Shown: one piece after another, positions 7,448-16,152 of the stretch
Layout: each line of letters opens with the position of its first letter
How positions within the stretch are numbered: the stretch's first letter is position 1
Assembly (NCBI GenBank): GCA_024686135.1
Contig: JAIBDQ010000007.1
Location: 1-45,251 of the forward strand
Direction of reading: 5' to 3'
Length of the DNA stretch: 45,251 bases
DNA from: Halobacteriovorax sp.
GTDB lineage: Bacteria; Bdellovibrionota; Bacteriovoracia; Bacteriovoracales; Bacteriovoracaceae
Program-made: the position numbers and the translations under genes
The notes under the pieces: model-generated
Database searches by the model: none
What the model was told of the DNA's origin: nothing
The model's input: only the letters and a program-made list of their open reading frames with translations

Positions 7448-9064
7448 TTACTGCCTCATTTCCACGGATATATTTGATCCCGTAAACCTATTATTTATAT
7501 CAAAGTTATTTTTAATATTAAGGTCTAGATCAAATCCAAGTTTAGAATTTTTTAGTACTTCAATTCCTTGATTTAGGCTTCTCTTCGTAAGTTTTCCATT
7601 CTCTTCTACTTTGAAGTTTGACTTAAGAACAGTCGAAGCTAGTTTTATATCAATGATATTGGCCTGAAGCACAATCCCGTCTAGGCTTCTCTCAAGAGTA
7701 AGATCAAAGGTCTTGGATTTACTTTTTGGCGCTAAGGCTAAGACTAGATCTCTTAAAAAGCTTGAGAACGCATTATAAGTAGTTTCAATATTTCCCGTTA
7801 AGTAGAGGTCATCTTCTTTTATATTTAAGTTAAGCTCTACTTGCTTTGATTGAAAAAGAGGAGAGAGATCCGTAATAACATCTTCTAGGACATAAGATAA
7901 ATGAATTTGCTCTTTCGCTTCAGGTGGTTCAAAAGCTGGAATGTCTCTTAACTCCTGATAAGTTTGGAATTGTTCTTCAGGTATTAAGGTTAATACAAAA
8001 CCCTTATGACGACTATTCGGACTAATTTTTACGAAGAAATTCTTAACTTCATCATTGATATTAAACTTGGCTGCCGTGACTAAAGAGCTTTTGATCTCTT
8101 TTATCGGAGTTTTAAATTCAATACTTCCTAGTTTTTCAAAGCTTTGCCAGCTTAGATTACTTGAAAAACTATATTTTTTGAACGGAAGCACCTCTTTAAA
8201 AGAATCATTTAAAAACTTGAATTGTCCCTTCTTATTCAAAAGGGCCATGGCCGTTTCATTCTCATCAAAACAGCTCTGAAATAAAACTTCTTTTTTTGAT
8301 CGGTAGAGATTCATCAAAAGAAAAAAGATTATACCAGCTCCTAGGTACTGAACGACTAAGTACTTTAAAATACTAATCGGAAGTTCGGTAAGGGAATCTA
8401 TAGTTGTGAAACTAGTTTGAGGTTTAGAGTAATTGGCTAAACTTGCTAAGTCGTTAGCTAGTTCGCCTTTTATTTTATTGAGAGAATTCTTTTTTCCAAC
8501 ATAATCTTCAACTTTATTTAAATTTTTATTGATAGAGGTTAATTTTGAATAAACTAAGTTCTTATCTTCATCTCTGAGCCTACTATTACGAGTTAAATTC
8601 TTCATTTCGGTATTGAAGACGATAACTTTTTGGAGGTCTAATTTTTCTTCAGTAATATAACGTTGCAGTGCTGAGCCGTAGTGCTGTAATGATTGAAAAC
8701 TCATTCTCGTTAAAGTTTGCCAGTTCTTACGCTTTGCAAATTGATAAAAAGAGAAAATCCTCATTGTTAATTCACTGAAAGACTCCATTCCATCAGTTTG
8801 ATTCTTATTATAGTTGGTAGAAAAAAACTTATGAGTTTCTATAAGGTGTGGAAAATCGTTTTTAAGTTCAGGGTACAGGCTGCGAATAGTTGCATCTTGT
8901 CTACTTTGATCAGTCTCTAACCAATAATCTTCAACAATCTTTTTATAAGGTTGTTCAGCTTTCTTACTCGGAGCCGATCTAATTATTAGAGAGGTAATAA
9001 CAATATTTGATAGAAGAAATAAACTTATAAGGGCCAAAAAAGGCGTCTTAGAAAGTCTCATCAT
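7448..9064 (-). CDS. Membrane sensor with degenerate histidine-kinase-like C-terminus
   Basis: This 538-residue protein has a membrane anchor at residues 8-28, a helical periplasmic region to about 230, a second membrane segment at 233-254 and a cytoplasmic part. The cytoplasmic region begins with a PAS-like fold (ETAMALLNKKGQFKFLNDSF). It then has a stretch built like the kinase ATPase lead-in (LEDVITDLSPLFQSKQVELNLNI), but the N-box (NAxK) reads DLVLALA, no DxGxG loop is present, and no phospho-accepting HDLxN motif is seen. It may be a non-enzymatic sensor or scaffold. GGAG precedes the double-ATG start. It lies 74 bases after the exported 696-residue gene, probably in the same transcript. 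Confidence 0.6.
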   Translation of the reverse strand: MMRLSKTPFLALISLFLLSNIVITSLIIRSAPSKKAEQPYKKIVEDYWLETDQSRQDATIRSLYPELKNDFPHLIETHKFFSTNYNKNQTDGMESFSELTMRIFSFYQFAKRKNWQTLTRMSFQSLQHYGSALQRYITEEKLDLQKVIVFNTEMKNLTRNSRLRDEDKNLVYSKLTSINKNLNKVEDYVGKKNSLNKIKGELANDLASLANYSKPQTSFTTIDSLTELPISILKYLVVQYLGAGIIFFLLMNLYRSKKEVLFQSCFDENETAMALLNKKGQFKFLNDSFKEVLPFKKYSFSSNLSWQSFEKLGSIEFKTPIKEIKSSLVTAAKFNINDEVKNFFVKISPNSRHKGFVLTLIPEEQFQTYQELRDIPAFEPPEAKEQIHLSYVLEDVITDLSPLFQSKQVELNLNIKEDDLYLTGNIETTYNAFSSFLRDLVLALAPKSKSKTFDLTLERSLDGIVLQANIIDIKLASTVLKSNFKVEENGKLTKRSLNQGIEVLKNSKLGFDLDLNIKNNFDINNRFTGSNISVEMRQ

Positions 9065-9138
9065 GAGTCACTCCATCGTTTAGCATTCCATTGCGCATTT
9101 CAATAAGACTATTTTAGTCTAAACCATTTAAGACAGAA

Positions 9139-11229
9139 TTAGAAGTATCGACCTCGTACGTGACCCTTAATAATGATTTTATCCTGACCAGCAAGGTCAA
9201 TTAATGTTTTATGAAGGACATCACCGGTGTCTCCATCAAATAGAAGATCTAGCAATTGCCTGGCCTGTGCAGACATTGAGCTCATTTTTTGAATTTGTGT
9301 AATATAACCAACATAAGCTTCTGCACTTCTTATAACCCTTTTTCTCTTTTTCTTAGCACTTGATGAATTTGCTTTATTAATATAACGCGCTCTCTCAGAT
9401 TGGCTTTCTAAAACATAAGGGTCTGGAAGACCAATGGCCGTACCGACGCTAACAAAGATATCTTCAGGGTTAGACTCTAAGATGGTTCTCATGGCCATTG
9501 GGGTAAACCTTACACTTAAACCAACTTGAGTAGAGCCATAGTTTTTTTCTGGGTCAAGCTTTATTGGAAGCTTCATTTGATTTCCTGACTTAGCTAACTC
9601 ATTGGAGATTTCGATTAATTCGCCGCCACTAGTTTTTGTATCTGCAAAATAGAAGTTACTATCTAAAACAAATGCACCTTTTTTCAATGTAACGATTTCA
9701 CCATCCTCTTTAAGTGGCACAAGTACTGAGTATTTCTCAGAAGTATCTTCATCACCGCTAAACCATTTTGAGTCTGTGATGTACTCTCTACTTACTTCCT
9801 CATATTCAAATCTTTTTCCATTACCCATTATTGTATTGTATTTAGCGTCTACTAAAATATTTCTAAGTCCTGCTCTAAAAAGGATTAGATTTATAGCGGC
9901 ATTGAACTCGCTTCTGTAAATTTGTCCTTCTTTAATCATCTCAAGCTGAACAGGTTTTTCAGTTCCAGATTCAATAAGCTCTTCTCCGAAAACTTCACCA
10001 CTTTCGTCGTAAACGATTTCCTTAGGTCTTACCTTATTTGCCATCTCTTCTAGCATGGTAAAATCTCTTTTGATAAATCGATGGTAGGCTTCTTTACCTT
10101 CTTTGGTTGCAATATTGACCTTAAAAACAATTGATCTGGTTTTTCTTCTTTGAACTTTGTAGTTGAAAACTAGTGGAGCCCAACCATTTCTAGTGTTTAC
10201 AGAAAGAGTAACTGGTATATCTAAAAGATCATCAAAAAATATTCCAAACCCTATACCAAAACCAGAAGCAGAGTCTTTCGCTCTTTCAACACTAATAAGG
10301 ACATTATCTTTGTCAATTTTTGAAACATTTAACTTCAAAGATTGTTTAACTTCAAACTTTAGTCTAGGACCTATATTAAACCCAAGAGGAACTTCGATGC
10401 CTAGTAGATCAAGGATACCACCGCCAATCCTTGCAAAAACACCACCGGTTGAAACGGTCGTTAATACTTCGCCATTTTCAATTTTTTCAAATCCATCTGT
10501 CGTAAGTGGAACTTTAGTAAAACTAAAAGGCTTAGCTGTTAATGCCTCTTCGTATGTAGTTCTATGTCTTACGTTTAAAAAACTCTTCTCTTTAATGACC
10601 CCGCCTTGAGCATAAGGAAAAACTTGGTGGAAGAGAATATTTGAAGCTAAGTTAGATGCTTGAAGAAGTAGGCTAGGACCAATGGTAACAGCATCCACAA
10701 CTAACCAGCCTTCGTTTTGATCTGGAACAATTTGTCTCGAGACACGAGGACCCATCCAGCCTTTTTGGTAAATGGTTCCCGCAAGTCCAATTTCACTTTG
10801 ATCTGCGACCCATTCAGGAGAAGTCATCCATTCTTTATAGGTATCCCATTTGGGGTCAGCTTTTGAACTAAGACTTTCAAGTTGGGCAAATTCTTTTTCA
10901 AGGTCTCTATCGAAATATTCCGGGTTTGTTATCTTCTCTAATTCTTCTGGAGAGTAGATAACATAACTTAGGTCTTCATGATCTTGGATATTATTTGAAT
11001 TATGTCTTTTTAGAACTTCTTCCTCTAAGTCTATTAAGTCTTGTTCAGTTAAAACTTTAACCGGAATTAATTCCTCTTCATCTGAAGTGCTTTCAATTGA
11101 TTTTTTAACATCTATCTCTAGCGCTTGATCTTCAGTAATAGTTCTTACTGATAACTCTTCTTCCTGTGCATGAAGAGAAAAAGTAGTTAGAAAAATTAAT
11201 ATGATAAGTATATTCTTATTCATTTTCAC
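9139..11229 (-). CDS. Large exported protein of unknown function, partner of the BamA-like gene
   Basis: This 696-residue protein has a Sec signal peptide (basic KMNKN, then ILIILIFLTTFSLHAQ with cleavage after Ala-Gln). A strongly acidic, low-complexity stretch spans about residues 22-115. The mature body is rich in beta-strand-like segments (VLISVERAKDSASGFGIGFGIFF; YSVLVPLKEDGEIVTLKKGAFVLD), without transmembrane helices, consistent with a periplasmic or surface protein. Near the C-terminus there is a basic KKKRKRVIRS run. I recognise no family. Only 2 bases separate it from the BamA-like gene, so the products may work together, for example as an Omp85 substrate or accessory. Confidence 0.6.
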   Translation of the reverse strand: MKMNKNILIILIFLTTFSLHAQEEELSVRTITEDQALEIDVKKSIESTSDEEELIPVKVLTEQDLIDLEEEVLKRHNSNNIQDHEDLSYVIYSPEELEKITNPEYFDRDLEKEFAQLESLSSKADPKWDTYKEWMTSPEWVADQSEIGLAGTIYQKGWMGPRVSRQIVPDQNEGWLVVDAVTIGPSLLLQASNLASNILFHQVFPYAQGGVIKEKSFLNVRHRTTYEEALTAKPFSFTKVPLTTDGFEKIENGEVLTTVSTGGVFARIGGGILDLLGIEVPLGFNIGPRLKFEVKQSLKLNVSKIDKDNVLISVERAKDSASGFGIGFGIFFDDLLDIPVTLSVNTRNGWAPLVFNYKVQRRKTRSIVFKVNIATKEGKEAYHRFIKRDFTMLEEMANKVRPKEIVYDESGEVFGEELIESGTEKPVQLEMIKEGQIYRSEFNAAINLILFRAGLRNILVDAKYNTIMGNGKRFEYEEVSREYITDSKWFSGDEDTSEKYSVLVPLKEDGEIVTLKKGAFVLDSNFYFADTKTSGGELIEISNELAKSGNQMKLPIKLDPEKNYGSTQVGLSVRFTPMAMRTILESNPEDIFVSVGTAIGLPDPYVLESQSERARYINKANSSSAKKKRKRVIRSAEAYVGYITQIQKMSSMSAQARQLLDLLFDGDTGDVLHKTLIDLAGQDKIIIKGHVRGRYF

Positions 11230-11231
11230 TC

Positions 11232-13487
11232 TTATAGGTCATATGCTGGGTCGTAATCCCCAAACATAAAATAAAATGGTTTAAGCTTGTCGCCGTCTTG
11301 CTTTAAAAATGGCATGGCAAAACCAGCCTCGATACTACTGTTTAAAAATGTGTCCTTTAAGTTTGCTCTTAGACCTAATCCTCCTACGGCCCTAACATCT
11401 CCTAGATCACTAAACCCTTCACCAACACTCGCTGCCTCTACAAAAACAACTCCTTTAATTTTATCTTTCCAAATAGGAAAGCTATAAGTTGCGTTAGTAG
11501 CGATAAGGACATTTGCACCGGTTGGCTTTCCTTCTGGAGTTATACTAGAAGCATCAAAGCCTCTGATGGTACCAATCCCACCGGCATAGAATTTTTCATA
11601 GAATGGAGTGCTGTCACTGGCATAACCTAGTGTGATCTTTCCCGAAAGAGTATGGCTCACGCCTTGCTCATTTTCACCAAGAGAAGTGCTTCCAACAATC
11701 TCAGAAAATGTTTTGATATAAACACCTTGATCACCATAAGAAGGCATCATCGCTAGTTTCATTCTAAATCCACTTTTTACACTTCCTGTAGAGTCATACT
11801 GCTCATTTTTATAAACCATTGTTGAAATTAGACCAATGATTGTTCCGCTGTCAGTGGCGTCATGAACATGAGGCTGAAGTTCTGAACTGATATTGTCTAT
11901 ATTTACAAACTCAACCCTAGTTCCAATTCCAAGTTTTAAGTTTTTTGTTACCTGTTTTTCAATCATGATCCTAGTGGCCAATGATTGTTGGTCATAACCA
12001 GGCTTGTTTCTAGTATCAAAGTTTAATGCAGCTTCTAATTGAAGATCGGTACCGACGAAGTGTGGGTCTCTGTATAGGAGGCCTAAGCGATATAATTCCT
12101 CTGAAACCATTGCATGAACTGAAACGGACTTCCCAGTTCCAAAAAGATTTTTGTTCGAGTAACTTACCCCTCCAGTCATTCCACTAGCGGCCATTCCTGC
12201 TGAAAATTGAATTACTTGTGTCGAGGCTTCTGTGACATTGATAACTACTTTTCCACCTTTCTTAGATGTAGGAACAAATTCAACAATAACATCACTATAG
12301 TATCCAGTTGCTCTTAACTTTTTAAGTGTTCTATCGATCTCTTTGGTATTAACAGGCTTTCCTGGTTGAACAGTTACATCCAAAAGGATCGTTTTTGTTT
12401 TCATTTTAAGATTGCCAACGATTTCAACTTCTTCGACAAGTTGTTTTTCTCCTTCTTTTACAAAAAGGGTTATTGTTGAAGTTTCACTATCGTAATCAAT
12501 TAAGGCCTGAGAAAGAGGGTATCCAAGAGAACCGAGGAATTCACGTAATCGTTGAAGACCTTGTCTCATTTCCTTTTCATTATAAGGAGAGACCGTCTTA
12601 TAATTGAATGCGTTTACGATGTTTGATTCATGGAATACTTCGGAATCGGCAACTTTTACTCTTCTAACCATGTATCTTGGACCTTCTTGAACATCAAAAT
12701 GAAGAGTTAGTAGTCCCTTCTTATATTGTGTTCGAGTCGAGATCTTTGCGGCATTGAATCCTTGCTGTTGATAATAAGTAATAACAGACTTTAAATCATT
12801 GTCTAATTGAGTAACGTCAAATGTCGGGCGGCTTGACAGAAAAAAGCCTCTCGTATGAATTTCCATTTTATCAAGTAGGTCATCTTCATCTATACTACGA
12901 TTTCCGTGAAACTTGATGTCGTAAACTTTAATTTTTCTACTTCCTAAAACTACATGAAATCTAACCTGAACTCTACTTGATGATTTCGAATGTAGACTAT
13001 GAGTAACCTGCACTGCTGGAAAACCAAGCTTCTTAAATTTTTCAGTAAGTGTTTGCTTATCTGCTTCCAAGTTTCTTGTATGAAACAAGGTTCCTTTGGC
13101 TGAAATTAAATCTTGGTGAAGGTTTAGGCCTTCATCAAATTCATCTATTTCCTCATCAAGCATGATCCTAACGGCCTGTACTGTTCTTTTTACTTGAAAT
13201 TCAAATATTAGAATAAGACCTTCAGTAGTTTTGTCTGGGACTATATTTGTAACTATTTTTTGAAACTTAGGAAGCTCCTTTTTTAGGAGCTCTACATCCT
13301 CAAGTAAGTCGGAAGGGTTAAAGTCATTTCCTTTTTGGCTCTTTAGTTGATCTTTAAATTCACTGATAGAGACTACTTTATCTTGGTCATCAACAAACTT
13401 GATTTTGTTAATCGTCATCTGACCAGCAAAGGCATGAGATATGGCCGTGATAAAAATGAACGAATAGATAAACCAGCGTTTGAGCAT
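11232..13487 (-). CDS. Omp85-family outer membrane protein, BamA-like, five POTRA domains
   Basis: This 751-residue protein has a signal peptide (cleaved near HAFAG, residue 22). Five POTRA-like units follow at about 24-105, 105-183, 185-270, 271-350 and 351-425; POTRA 3 contains YDIKFHGNRSIDEDDLL and POTRA 5 VEEVEIVGNLKMKTKTILLD. The barrel spans about 430-751 and contains the Omp85 lid-lock motif IRGF (641-644). Five POTRAs are the hallmark of BamA, which folds outer-membrane proteins; TamA has three. The usual bamA neighbours (skp, lpxD, fabZ) are absent, and the C-terminus ends Tyr-Asp-Leu rather than Phe, so a specialised paralogue is possible. GGAG precedes the ATG. Confidence 0.85.
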   Translation of the reverse strand: MLKRWFIYSFIFITAISHAFAGQMTINKIKFVDDQDKVVSISEFKDQLKSQKGNDFNPSDLLEDVELLKKELPKFQKIVTNIVPDKTTEGLILIFEFQVKRTVQAVRIMLDEEIDEFDEGLNLHQDLISAKGTLFHTRNLEADKQTLTEKFKKLGFPAVQVTHSLHSKSSSRVQVRFHVVLGSRKIKVYDIKFHGNRSIDEDDLLDKMEIHTRGFFLSSRPTFDVTQLDNDLKSVITYYQQQGFNAAKISTRTQYKKGLLTLHFDVQEGPRYMVRRVKVADSEVFHESNIVNAFNYKTVSPYNEKEMRQGLQRLREFLGSLGYPLSQALIDYDSETSTITLFVKEGEKQLVEEVEIVGNLKMKTKTILLDVTVQPGKPVNTKEIDRTLKKLRATGYYSDVIVEFVPTSKKGGKVVINVTEASTQVIQFSAGMAASGMTGGVSYSNKNLFGTGKSVSVHAMVSEELYRLGLLYRDPHFVGTDLQLEAALNFDTRNKPGYDQQSLATRIMIEKQVTKNLKLGIGTRVEFVNIDNISSELQPHVHDATDSGTIIGLISTMVYKNEQYDSTGSVKSGFRMKLAMMPSYGDQGVYIKTFSEIVGSTSLGENEQGVSHTLSGKITLGYASDSTPFYEKFYAGGIGTIRGFDASSITPEGKPTGANVLIATNATYSFPIWKDKIKGVVFVEAASVGEGFSDLGDVRAVGGLGLRANLKDTFLNSSIEAGFAMPFLKQDGDKLKPFYFMFGDYDPAYDL

Positions 13488-13516
13488 ACCTTCTCCAAAA
13501 AGATTTGATGTGCTGC

Positions 13517-13544
13517 ATCATAACTTAAGTGTATGTTTTTACAA
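13517..13544 (-). promoter_or_regulatory. Promoter for the BamA-like operon
   Basis: On the minus strand TTGTAA (plus 13539-13544), 16 bases, then TATGAT (plus 13517-13522). The -10 matches five of six consensus bases and the -35 four of six. Transcription would begin near 13510, about 23 bases before the ATG, with GGAG in the leader. Confidence 0.5.
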
Positions 13545-13629
13545 TAATAAGACCCTTATGATGTACTTCTTACATAGGGTGCCCAAATATTATTCGTTTT
13601 GTAAGTGGAGGAAAGTACATGGGGTCATG

Positions 13630-13658
13630 TTGTCAGAAACTGACTTTATGCTTATTTT
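13630..13658 (+). promoter_or_regulatory. Promoter for the small secreted protein gene
   Basis: TTGTCA (13630-13635) is followed after exactly 17 bases by TATTTT (13653-13658). It would start transcription near 13665, leaving about 24 bases of leader that include AAGGAG at 13676-13681. The match is moderate but the position is right for the gene at 13689. Confidence 0.45.
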
Positions 13659-13688
13659 TAAGGGGTTAGGCTAAAAAGGAGAGTTTTG

Positions 13689-14048
13689 ATGACCAAAATT
13701 TGGACAGGTTTTTTCTTATTCACGCTACTTAGTTCAAGCTGTTTTGCAGCTAAGTGGTCTGTTCAGATCACCTACCCCGACTACGAAGTTAAGAATTTTA
13801 AGTTGGATGATATGGAATTTAAAACCTTTCTCCCAAAGACCTCTTGGAGATGTTGGATAGGGGAGACTTCATTCAATAAGAAGCAAGAGCTTAAAAAGCT
13901 GCGTTGTAATTACAGTGTTGAAAAAACAGGTGAGTTCTCACAGATCGTTTCGTGTGGGGACTCAAAAGACTTCTCAGAAATAGTGTTAGACCTAAAAGAT
14001 GAACGTAAGAATTTAGAGTTCAAAGTCCATCTTATTTGTAGGAAATAA
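13689..14048 (+). CDS. Small secreted protein, four cysteines
   Basis: This 119-residue protein has a signal peptide (MTKIWTGFFLFTLLSSSCFAA, cleavage before KWSVQ). The mature domain of about 98 residues looks mainly beta and contains four cysteines (WRCWIG, LRCNY, VSCGD, LICRK), which could form two disulfides in the periplasm or outside the cell. I recognise no family. The ATG at 13689 is chosen over the TTG just before it because AAGGAG lies 7 bases upstream. Its stop codon abuts the stop of the convergent HAMP gene. Confidence 0.65.
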   Translation: MTKIWTGFFLFTLLSSSCFAAKWSVQITYPDYEVKNFKLDDMEFKTFLPKTSWRCWIGETSFNKKQELKKLRCNYSVEKTGEFSQIVSCGDSKDFSEIVLDLKDERKNLEFKVHLICRK

Positions 14049-14531
14049 TTATTTTAAGGCCTGCCTATAATTATGGATTGCATTAGGTTCTGCCTGAAAT
14101 TCCTGCTTTTGTAGAAGGAAATTAAAGGTTTTACCAAGCTCTTCGAAGGTTTGACCTTTTTTCAATCTAATCTTTCTTGCCTGACTTAAATGAGGAATTT
14201 TATTAAGATGATTGATGAATTCCTCCACGGGTTTACTAACATTCTTAGTTAGTTTGGCCGTTAAAATACAGGTCGCAATAAAGAAGCAAACGACTGTTGC
14301 AATCATAAGTTTATAAAATATTATCGATTGCGCTTGCAGTACTTGTATCTGTAAATCGCTATTTCCCGGATCGCTTAGAATAGAAGATTTTATCTCAGTT
14401 AAAGACATATGGTGTGAGACAAAGATGCTACATATGAGGGTAAAGCAAAGTAAAAAGAGATACTTCAGATAACTAGTCATGAAATCTTTTTTAACCTTCA
14501 AAGGCTTTTGAATCGCTTTCTTTTTCTTCAT
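14049..14531 (-). CDS. Stand-alone HAMP-domain membrane protein
   Basis: This 160-residue protein has a basic N-terminus, membrane segments at about 23-41 and 73-93, and a short periplasmic loop of about 30 residues between them. A HAMP-like two-helix linker follows (about 91-145: LTKNVSKPVEEFINHLNKI, then FEELGKTFNFLLQ). The conserved Pro of HAMP helix 1 and the Glu-x-x-x-x-x-x-Phe-Asn of helix 2 are visible. No kinase, methyl-accepting or cyclase output follows, so it may be a sensor subunit for another protein or a truncated relic. GAGG lies 5 bases before the ATG, and a TATAAT box (plus 14555-14560) is suitably placed upstream. Confidence 0.6.
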   Translation of the reverse strand: MKKKKAIQKPLKVKKDFMTSYLKYLFLLCFTLICSIFVSHHMSLTEIKSSILSDPGNSDLQIQVLQAQSIIFYKLMIATVVCFFIATCILTAKLTKNVSKPVEEFINHLNKIPHLSQARKIRLKKGQTFEELGKTFNFLLQKQEFQAEPNAIHNYRQALK

Positions 14532-14636
14532 AATGACCTCGCTAAGCTGATAGTATTATAATATGCGAACCTATGTAAATACGGGCACTTAGGTGCATTT
14601 TATGAGGATTTCTTTACTTTGAACTGCCAAGAAACT

Positions 14637-14716
14637 GCCCTCTTCAGAAAAATGACTTTAGACAGATTCTAGGCCGGCTGGTTAAACTAACTTACTGTAA
14701 TTTCAATCAAGAGGGC
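14637..14716 (+). promoter_or_regulatory. Candidate leader hairpin masking the xdhA ribosome-binding site
   Basis: GCCCTCTT (14637-14644) is perfectly complementary to AAGAGGGC (14709-14716), the latter containing the xdhA Shine-Dalgarno GAGGG (711-715) six bases before the ATG. The 64 intervening bases could form further structure. Just upstream, AACTGCC occurs twice with an 11-base period (14622-14628, 14633-14639). If transcription starts upstream of 14637 the pairing would close the ribosome site. I cannot place the promoter with confidence. Confidence 0.35.
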
Positions 14717-14721
14717 GTTTT

Positions 14722-16152
14722 ATGCGCGACTATATTCAGTTCTATTTAAATGGTGAGCTTCACAAGATTAATAACAAGTTAATATCTTTAAATCTCTCCG
14801 ATTATCTAAGATATGAAAAAAACTTAAGAGGAACAAAAGTTGTCTGCGCTGAAGGTGACTGCGGGGCCTGTACCGTAATGCTTGGTAAGAAGAATCATTC
14901 GACGGGAAAATTAGAATACCAATCGGTCAATTCATGTATTTTGATGGTTGCCTTACTGGACGGCTCTCATATCGTTACAGTTGAAGGGATTAAGACGGAA
15001 GGAAAGTTAAACGAAATACAAAAATGTATGGTTGAAAATAATGGCGCACAATGTGGATTTTGCACTCCAGGTTTTATCATGTCACTAACAGATATGTTCG
15101 AAAATAAAGAAGAAATCGATGAGAAGAAGTGCCGAAATTTTTTAACAGGAAACCTATGTCGCTGCACTGGTTATGGTTCAATTTTAGATGCCGCTTTAAG
15201 TGTTGATAAAAGTAAAGTTAGGAAGCTAGAAGATCTTTACTCAGACAAAGCTCTTTTAGACTTTTTAAATAATTCGAAACTAGAAAGCGTAGAAGTTAAG
15301 ACTGATGAGTTTGAGTTTTATGCTCCAAATAGTTTTGAAAAGGCGATTGAGCTAAAGGAAGAGTTTCCTAAAATTAGGATTATTTCATCGGCTACGGATA
15401 TTGGGGTTCAGATCAATAAAGATCGGTTTGAACCACACCGCCTTTTATCGCTTCAAAATATTAAAGATGCCTATAAGCTTGATATTGATTCAGCGTTTAT
15501 AAAAGTTGGGGCAAAAGTGAGTTTGTCTGCTCTTGAGCAGGGTCTTGAGGGTCAAGAGGAAGAACTCTCTGAGTTTCTTAGAATTTTTGCTTCACCACAA
15601 ATTAAAAATATTGGAACCCTTGTTGGTAATGTCGCAAACGGCTCTCCCATTGGCGACACTCTTCCGTACCTTATTGTAACTGATGCAATTGTTGTTATAT
15701 TGGGGCCAAGCGGAGAAAGAAGAGTTAATTTTTCTACTTTTTATAGTGGCTATAAACAAATGGATTTAAAAAGTGATGAGCTTATTAGCTCAATTGAAAT
15801 ACCTAGACTTAGTAAGGGTGAAATATTAAAAATCTATAAAGTATCCAGGAGAAAAGACCTCGACATATCAAGTGTAAATGCAGCTTTTAAATTAAAGCTA
15901 TCGGAAAAAAATATTGAAGATATTCAAATTTCATTTGGTGGAGTTGGTCCAACGGTTTTAAGGCTTCCTAAGTTAGAAAAGGAACTTATTGGTAAGGAAT
16001 TTACAGCAGATGTTTTTAGAGATGCCAGTCATAAGATAAAAAACGAAATTACGCCAATGAGTGATGTCAGGGGAAGTAAAGAATACCGTTACCTAGTGGC
16101 TAAAAATTTATTTCAACGATTCTTTTTAGAAGTAGAGGGGAGTCGGATATGA
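14722..16152 (+). CDS. xdhA: Xanthine dehydrogenase small subunit (2Fe-2S and FAD domains)
   Basis: This 476-residue subunit carries electrons from the molybdenum site to NAD. A plant-type 2Fe-2S ferredoxin domain (about 1-85) has cysteines 42, 47, 50 and 72. A second 2Fe-2S helical domain (about 90-165) has the CGFC (111, 114) and CRC (146, 148) pairs. The FAD domain follows (about 200-370, with SSATDIGVQIN and NIGTLVGNVANGSPIGDTLP), then the CO-dehydrogenase flavoprotein C-terminal domain. All cluster ligands are present. The start has GAGGG six bases upstream. Its stop overlaps xdhB as ATGA. The enzyme oxidises hypoxanthine and xanthine to urate in purine catabolism. Confidence 0.93.
   Translation: MRDYIQFYLNGELHKINNKLISLNLSDYLRYEKNLRGTKVVCAEGDCGACTVMLGKKNHSTGKLEYQSVNSCILMVALLDGSHIVTVEGIKTEGKLNEIQKCMVENNGAQCGFCTPGFIMSLTDMFENKEEIDEKKCRNFLTGNLCRCTGYGSILDAALSVDKSKVRKLEDLYSDKALLDFLNNSKLESVEVKTDEFEFYAPNSFEKAIELKEEFPKIRIISSATDIGVQINKDRFEPHRLLSLQNIKDAYKLDIDSAFIKVGAKVSLSALEQGLEGQEEELSEFLRIFASPQIKNIGTLVGNVANGSPIGDTLPYLIVTDAIVVILGPSGERRVNFSTFYSGYKQMDLKSDELISSIEIPRLSKGEILKIYKVSRRKDLDISSVNAAFKLKLSEKNIEDIQISFGGVGPTVLRLPKLEKELIGKEFTADVFRDASHKIKNEITPMSDVRGSKEYRYLVAKNLFQRFFLEVEGSRI

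Noticed and set aside
9106-9120. AGACTA-TTT-TAGTCT inverted repeat as a terminator between the 696-residue gene and the sensor
   Set aside because: 6-bp AT-rich stem without a following T-run on the minus strand.
10163-10609. 148-codon plus-strand frame opposite the 696-residue exported protein
   Set aside because: Shadow of the real gene, which has a signal peptide and tight spacing to its partner; the opposite frame is Ser/Pro-rich with no motifs.
13480-13674. 64-codon open frame on the plus strand between the BamA-like gene and the small secreted protein
   Set aside because: It overlaps the start and promoter region of the BamA-like gene, has no ribosome-binding site and encodes no recognisable pattern.
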